NCBI GenBank assembly: GCA_013298375.1
Contig: JAAFHM010000004.1
Location: 1 to 37,432, forward strand
From: Ignavibacteria bacterium
GTDB taxonomy: Bacteria > Bacteroidota > Ignavibacteria > Kapaibacteriales > UBA4661
Direction: 5' to 3'
Length of the DNA: 37,432 nucleotides
The position numbers were made by a program, and so were the translations under genes. Below the pieces are notes generated by a model. That model did not search any database and had not been told where the DNA came from. It saw only the letters and a program-made list of their open reading frames with translations. Below, piece after piece: positions 33,595-37,432 of this stretch. How positions within the stretch are numbered: the first letter of the stretch is position 1; the number at the start of each line of letters is the position of its first letter.

Positions 33595-36500
33595 TTACCG
33601 CGCAATCAGCATTCTCTGATGCGCACGAATACTCGCTCCGGCGATGCGCACGATATAGACACCATTGGCAAAAGCATTCATATCAACCTGCATAACCGTG
33701 TTTGCCGTTGCAATATCCGCGCCGAAGACCTCTTCGCCACGCATATTGATAACCGACAGCCGTGCCGCACCAGTAAATGCCGGAATCCGAACAAACGCCA
33801 CATCGCTCACGGGATTGGGCGATATGCTGAGATTCTGTGCCGACGGAACATCTTCCGTTACACTCGCTAAAAGCGCACTACTGAGTGGTTTTTGCAGAAT
33901 GATGGATTTTTCAATAGCGGCGGGATTCTCTGCAATAACTTGCGCCGTCGCATTAGCATAACCGGGCTTGTCAACGATAAGCGTGTATTGCCCATACTCC
34001 ACCATTCCCGCATCAAAATTGCCGCGGTTGTCGGTCAATGTCTGCCCAACAACTTCACCCGCTTCATTGAGCATGAAGACCGATGCTCCCGCAACGCTTT
34101 CGCCACTTGAACCCGCATCACTACTTACTGTGCCGGAAACCGTTGCAGCAGCCACAGCCAGACCCGTGCGGCGTGAGGCAAGCGTAACGGTAACGCGCTC
34201 GTTGCTCGCCGCACCAACCGTGATGCGAGTCGCCTCGCGCCAGCGTGTCGTAGCGGTCGTTCCGACGGCGTAGTAGCCAGAAGCAAAATCGCGCTCACTG
34301 TTCGGGAAGGCTTGCAACACGTATTCGCCTGGCGTAAGATTCCGCAGCGTAAATGCGCCCGTGCTGTCAACATTTTCCGTGCGAACATCCAACGAGGCGT
34401 ATTGCGGTGTGCTGGCAGTTGTTGCCGTCATAAACGCAATAATCCGTCCGCCAATTCCTGCACCTGCTGTGCTTTGAACTTTGCCCGTGATAGCATTCGC
34501 AAATGTTGGGCGGTCTTGCAACGCAAAATTGATATTGGTAATATCGCCCGAAAGCCTGAAACGGCGGGCTTCAGCGAGATTCAGCGTATTGTCGAAATAT
34601 TGTGGAAGCAATTGCGGCGGCTTGATGGTCGCTGTCGTTGGACGCGGCTCATCGGGCAGAGCGCGGAAGGTGTAAATATAGCGATTGTCCAACTGCGTCA
34701 AACGGTAATTTCCTTGCGCGTCCGTGCGAGCGGTACGGCGAATAATCGTGCCATTAACCAAAAGCGGATCAGCATCGCCAACGGCTTCAATCATTGCGGC
34801 AACAGCCGTTCCGTCTAAACGACGGGTTACACGTCCACTAACCGCAAAAAACCGTGCTGCCGGACGGCGCGGTACAACGGCGGAAACGCCAATCGTGTCG
34901 CCGCAGCGCACCGTGATTTGCGCCGCTCGGTCAGGTGTGGAGACGGTTGCGGTGGTATTGCCCGCACTGCCGCCAAACCAGACTTCATTGGATTCGCCCG
35001 TGAGAATACTCAAAATATACGAATTTGCTCCAAGCGGCAGCGAATACACGCCATTGCGAATCGTTGCTGCGTAGGAGAACGGCGTATTGCCAACAGAAGC
35101 AGCCGTAACATTCGTGACCAATGCCCTAATCGTGCCATTAACCACTACTGTTCCGTCTGTATAGCGCACCACTCCTCGCACCACGCCACAAGAAACAGCC
35201 TGAGCGTACATCGTGAATGCTTGCCGTGCTTCCGCAGGGCGCGGTGTGCCGTTGGGCAGACGGGCAAAAATTTCCATTGTGAACTCTCCGCCCATGCTTG
35301 GTGTCCAGCGAATCTCACCGCTCACCGAATCAATACGAGCGCCTTGCGGAGCGCGTCCCAGCGAATAAATTATCGTGGCGGTTGTTGGTCGAGAGGCTTC
35401 GGCGCGAGCGCGATACACAAATTCTCGCCCAATATCCACCCTCACTGCTGGCGGATTACTGGTGAAATTGAGCGTTATCGGCGCATCGGCAACGTTTACT
35501 TGATATGTTTGCGTGGTTGTGAGACCTGGATTCGATAGTAATGCCGCACGAATATTGACGGTGAATGAACCCGACGCAGTCGGCATCCAGCGCACCGTCC
35601 CGCGTGTTGCATCAATCGTCATGCCCTGCGGCGGATTGACGAGGCTAAAGATAAAGGCAGGAACAAAGGCGGGTATGCCAATCAGTCCGCCAGTGGGGTT
35701 CGGTAGAATCCCGGCGGACGACATCACATTGCCATAGCTCACAACGGGAGAATACATGTATGCCGCTCCAACTCTTGCTTCGCGTGGCGGCTGTGAAAGG
35801 AACAGCATTCGTGCCGTGCTGACGCGAAGGCGAAACTCTTGCGTGACGGTTTGTGTTGTGGAACCGCCCACAACGTTTGCCCGCAGAACAACACGGATAT
35901 TTGCGGCAGTCGTCGGAGTTGTCGGTGACCAGCGCACAACGCCGGAGGTGCTTTCAACAGTCATGCCGCTTGGTGCTTCGACCAAGACATAGTTCATCGG
36001 GACACGCTGTTGAATTGGTAAAATTGAAATATCGCCCGGACGTGTGGCATCTGCGGTAATACTCACTCCCGGCAAAAGAGCTACTGCATTGTACAAATAG
36101 GGCTGCCCGACAAAGGCTTCCGTTGGAGGGCTGCTCAGAAAGAACGGACGTGCTTCGCTGACGCGAACCGAGACATTTTGTCTGGTGACGGCGGTCGCAA
36201 CGGTCGTGGAGGCGGCTTGAATACTGAATTGTACCGTCCCGCTTGCTGACGGAGTCCAGCGCACTGTTCCATTGGAAGCATCAATCGTCATACCTTGCGG
36301 AGCGCCAATGAGCGTGTAGCGCATCGTGCTGACGCGCTCCCGCACGGGTGCGGCAAGGCGCGGATCAACGCCGTAGTACGCAAAAGCATTGTAAACGTAG
36401 CCAACGCCCACCGAAGCCGTTGGTGGCGGCTCTGTGGCGAATCGGGCGCTCAGTTGCGCGGCGCTTTCGGGCAGGATGGTAATGGAAAAGGTTTGGGTGA

Positions 36501-36843
36501 TGTTCACATTGGCATTAGTCGCCAAGGCAGCGCGAAGGGCAACGCGCATCGGCACAGTCGTGCTGGCTGTCGTTGTCCAGCGCACAAGACCGCTTATGGA
36601 ATCAACGGTCATGCCCGGAGGTGCTGTTGTGAGGCGATAGCGGACGGCGGCAGTTGCACTGCGCCCAACGGCGCTTGCTTGATACCGATATTCCCGATTG
36701 GCAACGCCAGTCGTTGTCGGGTTAGATGTAAAGCGTATTTCTGGCAGACGGATGTCTGGCAGAGTGCTTTGAGCAAACGCATCGTAAACGTTGCTCATTC
36801 CGAGCGCAATGAGGAGCGCTAGAACAATGTGTCGTGGTCGCAT
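33595..36843 (-). CDS. Large T9SS-secreted protein with putative-Ig (He_PIG) and carboxypeptidase-regulatory-like repeats
   Basis: The 1082-aa product begins with a signal peptide (MRPRHIVLALLIALGMSNVY, DAFAQ). Residues ~28-515 hold about five He_PIG-type Ig-like repeats with the line GMTIDASNGTVRWTPSASGT. From ~530 to ~1000 come carboxypeptidase-regulatory-like beta modules (VRGVVRYTDGTVVVNGTI, VSGRVTRRLDGTAVAAMIEA, GEVVGQTLTDNRGNFDAGM). The last ~80 residues form a type A sorting domain (LSISPNPVSDVAFVRIP ... FANGVYIVRIAG, ending MLIAR). No catalytic domain is visible; an adhesin or structural surface role is the simplest guess. The gene is alone on its strand, behind a 17-base palindrome. 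Confidence 0.9.
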   Translation of the reverse strand: MRPRHIVLALLIALGMSNVYDAFAQSTLPDIRLPEIRFTSNPTTTGVANREYRYQASAVGRSATAAVRYRLTTAPPGMTVDSISGLVRWTTTASTTVPMRVALRAALATNANVNITQTFSITILPESAAQLSARFATEPPPTASVGVGYVYNAFAYYGVDPRLAAPVRERVSTMRYTLIGAPQGMTIDASNGTVRWTPSASGTVQFSIQAASTTVATAVTRQNVSVRVSEARPFFLSSPPTEAFVGQPYLYNAVALLPGVSITADATRPGDISILPIQQRVPMNYVLVEAPSGMTVESTSGVVRWSPTTPTTAANIRVVLRANVVGGSTTQTVTQEFRLRVSTARMLFLSQPPREARVGAAYMYSPVVSYGNVMSSAGILPNPTGGLIGIPAFVPAFIFSLVNPPQGMTIDATRGTVRWMPTASGSFTVNIRAALLSNPGLTTTQTYQVNVADAPITLNFTSNPPAVRVDIGREFVYRARAEASRPTTATIIYSLGRAPQGARIDSVSGEIRWTPSMGGEFTMEIFARLPNGTPRPAEARQAFTMYAQAVSCGVVRGVVRYTDGTVVVNGTIRALVTNVTAASVGNTPFSYAATIRNGVYSLPLGANSYILSILTGESNEVWFGGSAGNTTATVSTPDRAAQITVRCGDTIGVSAVVPRRPAARFFAVSGRVTRRLDGTAVAAMIEAVGDADPLLVNGTIIRRTARTDAQGNYRLTQLDNRYIYTFRALPDEPRPTTATIKPPQLLPQYFDNTLNLAEARRFRLSGDITNINFALQDRPTFANAITGKVQSTAGAGIGGRIIAFMTATTASTPQYASLDVRTENVDSTGAFTLRNLTPGEYVLQAFPNSERDFASGYYAVGTTATTRWREATRITVGAASNERVTVTLASRRTGLAVAAATVSGTVSSDAGSSGESVAGASVFMLNEAGEVVGQTLTDNRGNFDAGMVEYGQYTLIVDKPGYANATAQVIAENPAAIEKSIILQKPLSSALLASVTEDVPSAQNLSISPNPVSDVAFVRIPAFTGAARLSVINMRGEEVFGADIATANTVMQVDMNAFANGVYIVRIAGASIRAHQRMLIAR

Positions 36844-36921
36844 AGCGAAATTGGTAAATAAAATGATAAAATCCCTGCTGTTTTCAAGTGAAGAAGCGCC
36901 GCATGAACTGTGCCAAAAGCA

Positions 36922-36938
36922 ATGACAATAATTGTCAT
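36922..36938. promoter_or_regulatory. 17-base palindrome between divergent genes
   Basis: ATGACAAT-A-ATTGTCAT is a perfect palindrome about 80 bases upstream of the Ig-like cargo gene and 176 bases upstream of the MmeI-like remnant. Its form fits an operator for a dimeric regulator. No regulator is adjacent. Confidence 0.5.
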
Positions 36939-37021
36939 CCGGGCAACGCGACGTAAATATAAGAACAAGTCATTATTGAAAGAGTTACAATTTTTATATC
37001 TGCCTACAACCTGACAATCCG

Positions 37022-37052
37022 GGCAATCAAAAATTTTTCGGTTGCCTTTTTT
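37022..37052 (+). terminator. Terminator-like hairpin ahead of the MmeI-like gene
   Basis: GGCAATC (37022-37028) pairs with GGTTGCC (37040-37046, one G-T pair) and six T's follow. It lies on the plus strand, 62 bases before ATG 37114, with no gene on that strand upstream, so it would act on a leader transcript if at all. Confidence 0.5.
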
Positions 37053-37113
37053 GTTGTATTTTCCGACAGCCCGTGCGAAATTTCTTCCACCACCATTTTC
37101 CCCCGAATGAGAT

Positions 37114-37317
37114 ATGCCCCTTTCTTGGAACGACATCAAAGACCGCTCGCTTGCTTTTACCAACAAATGGCAGAACGAAACCAGCGAAGATGCCGAAGCG
37201 AAGTCCTTTTGGGACGATTTTTTCAATGTTTTTGGTGTTTCCCGCAAGCGTGTGGGCGAGTTTGAAAAAGCCGTGAAAAAACTCGACGGCAAACAAGGCT
37301 TCATTGATTTGCTGTAA
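37114..37317 (+). pseudogene. 5' fragment of an MmeI-like type IIL restriction-modification gene
   Basis: The 67 codons read as the start of the large single-chain MmeI-type enzymes that combine nuclease, DNA methyltransferase and target recognition (normally 900 aa or more). PLSWNDIKDRSLAFTNKW, AEAKSFWDDFFNVFG and KAVKKLDGKQGFIDLL are the usual N-terminal signatures, with the frame normally continuing into a WKG...VEHKS nuclease motif. Here it stops right after FIDLL at a TAA that belongs to GTAACTGG, the presumed left end of an IS element. The fragment ends before the nuclease motif, so no activity is expected from it. The 3' part may lie beyond the IS, outside the window. Confidence 0.85.
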
Positions 37318-37432
37318 CTGGTCAGGTCTAAAAAAAATGGAACGAAAATTTCATAGCTAGAATCATGCCCCGTCTAAGCCGCAGCGACATATCGCGTATC
37401 TACCATGAAGGCGAAGAAGCCGTCATTCGGTT
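37314..37432 (+). mobile_element. Left end of a probable IS66-family insertion sequence (runs off window)
   Basis: The element seems to start at GTAACTGGTC (37314); IS66-family ends begin with GTAA. The 8 bases before it (37306-37313, GATTTGCT) would be the left copy of the target duplication. A transposase frame opens 49 bases further on, as expected for single-transposase IS66 relatives. The right end is not visible, so borders and family remain provisional. Confidence 0.65.
37366..37432 (+). CDS. IS66-like transposase, N-terminal fragment (cut by window end)
   Basis: ATG 37366 opens MPRLSRSDISRIYHEGEEAV and continues in frame to the window edge. The pattern LSRxxIxxIYxxGxEAVIxL is the usual start of IS66-family TnpC/transposase proteins, just before their leucine-zipper-like helix. 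Only 22 codons are visible, so the family call rests on this short match plus the GTAA terminus. Confidence 0.6.

Overview
The window looks like a piece of an FCB-group chromosome, close to Bacteroidota but probably from a Kapabacteria, Ignavibacteria or Chlorobi-type lineage. The evidence is a PorX-type response regulator, two large exported proteins that end in type IX secretion (T9SS) sorting domains, a Reg_prop/Y_Y_Y propeller sensor, OmpA/PD40 proteins, and some promoters of the TTG...TAnnTTTG type. Several genes also carry clear Shine-Dalgarno sites (fbp, hpf, the 65-aa membrane protein), which is less typical of Bacteroidia. No rRNA, tRNA or CRISPR array was seen. Taxonomy is inferred, not tested.

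Layout. 240-4625: a secreted DUF2807 protein followed by a giant propeller sensor with a SpoIIE-type phosphatase output. 4665-7943: metabolic genes (fbp on the minus strand, panB and an M24 aminopeptidase on the plus strand). 8028-13914: an envelope block with a PD40/OmpA lipid-wall type protein, a smaller relative, an ECF sigma factor and a zinc-less anti-sigma-like membrane protein. 13915-16882: a palindrome-rich spacer, small membrane proteins and obgE, with an 800-base spacer that is nearly empty. 16941-18440: a ring-cleaving dioxygenase and a MarR regulator, with matching palindromic sites in front of both. 18601-20385: a solitary nuoD and a DUF5618 gene. 20659-25383: a reprolysin-like metalloprotease with IPT/TIG repeats and a T9SS tail. 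25448-26666: a palindromic repeat, a decayed ISAs1 transposase and a small membrane protein. 26857-28303: hprK and hpf. 28725-33177: porX, tsaE and an O-antigen ligase/polymerase-like protein with TPRs. 33595-36843: a large Ig-like T9SS cargo. 37114-end: the first 67 codons of an MmeI-like type IIL restriction-modification gene, cut by what looks like the left end of an IS66-family element whose transposase runs off the window.

How the genes may fit together. The strongest theme is the cell surface. PorX controls T9SS genes in Porphyromonas and Flavobacterium; here it lies between two T9SS cargos and two genes upstream of an O-antigen ligase-like enzyme, the class of enzyme that builds the LPS to which type A T9SS cargos are attached. 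The ECF/anti-sigma pair next to OmpA proteins and the propeller-SpoIIE sensor are further envelope-signalling candidates. I did not find a clearly new defence system. The most unusual items are the propeller-SpoIIE sensor, the alternating MarR half-site array, the dispersed hairpin repeat and the IS-split MmeI gene.
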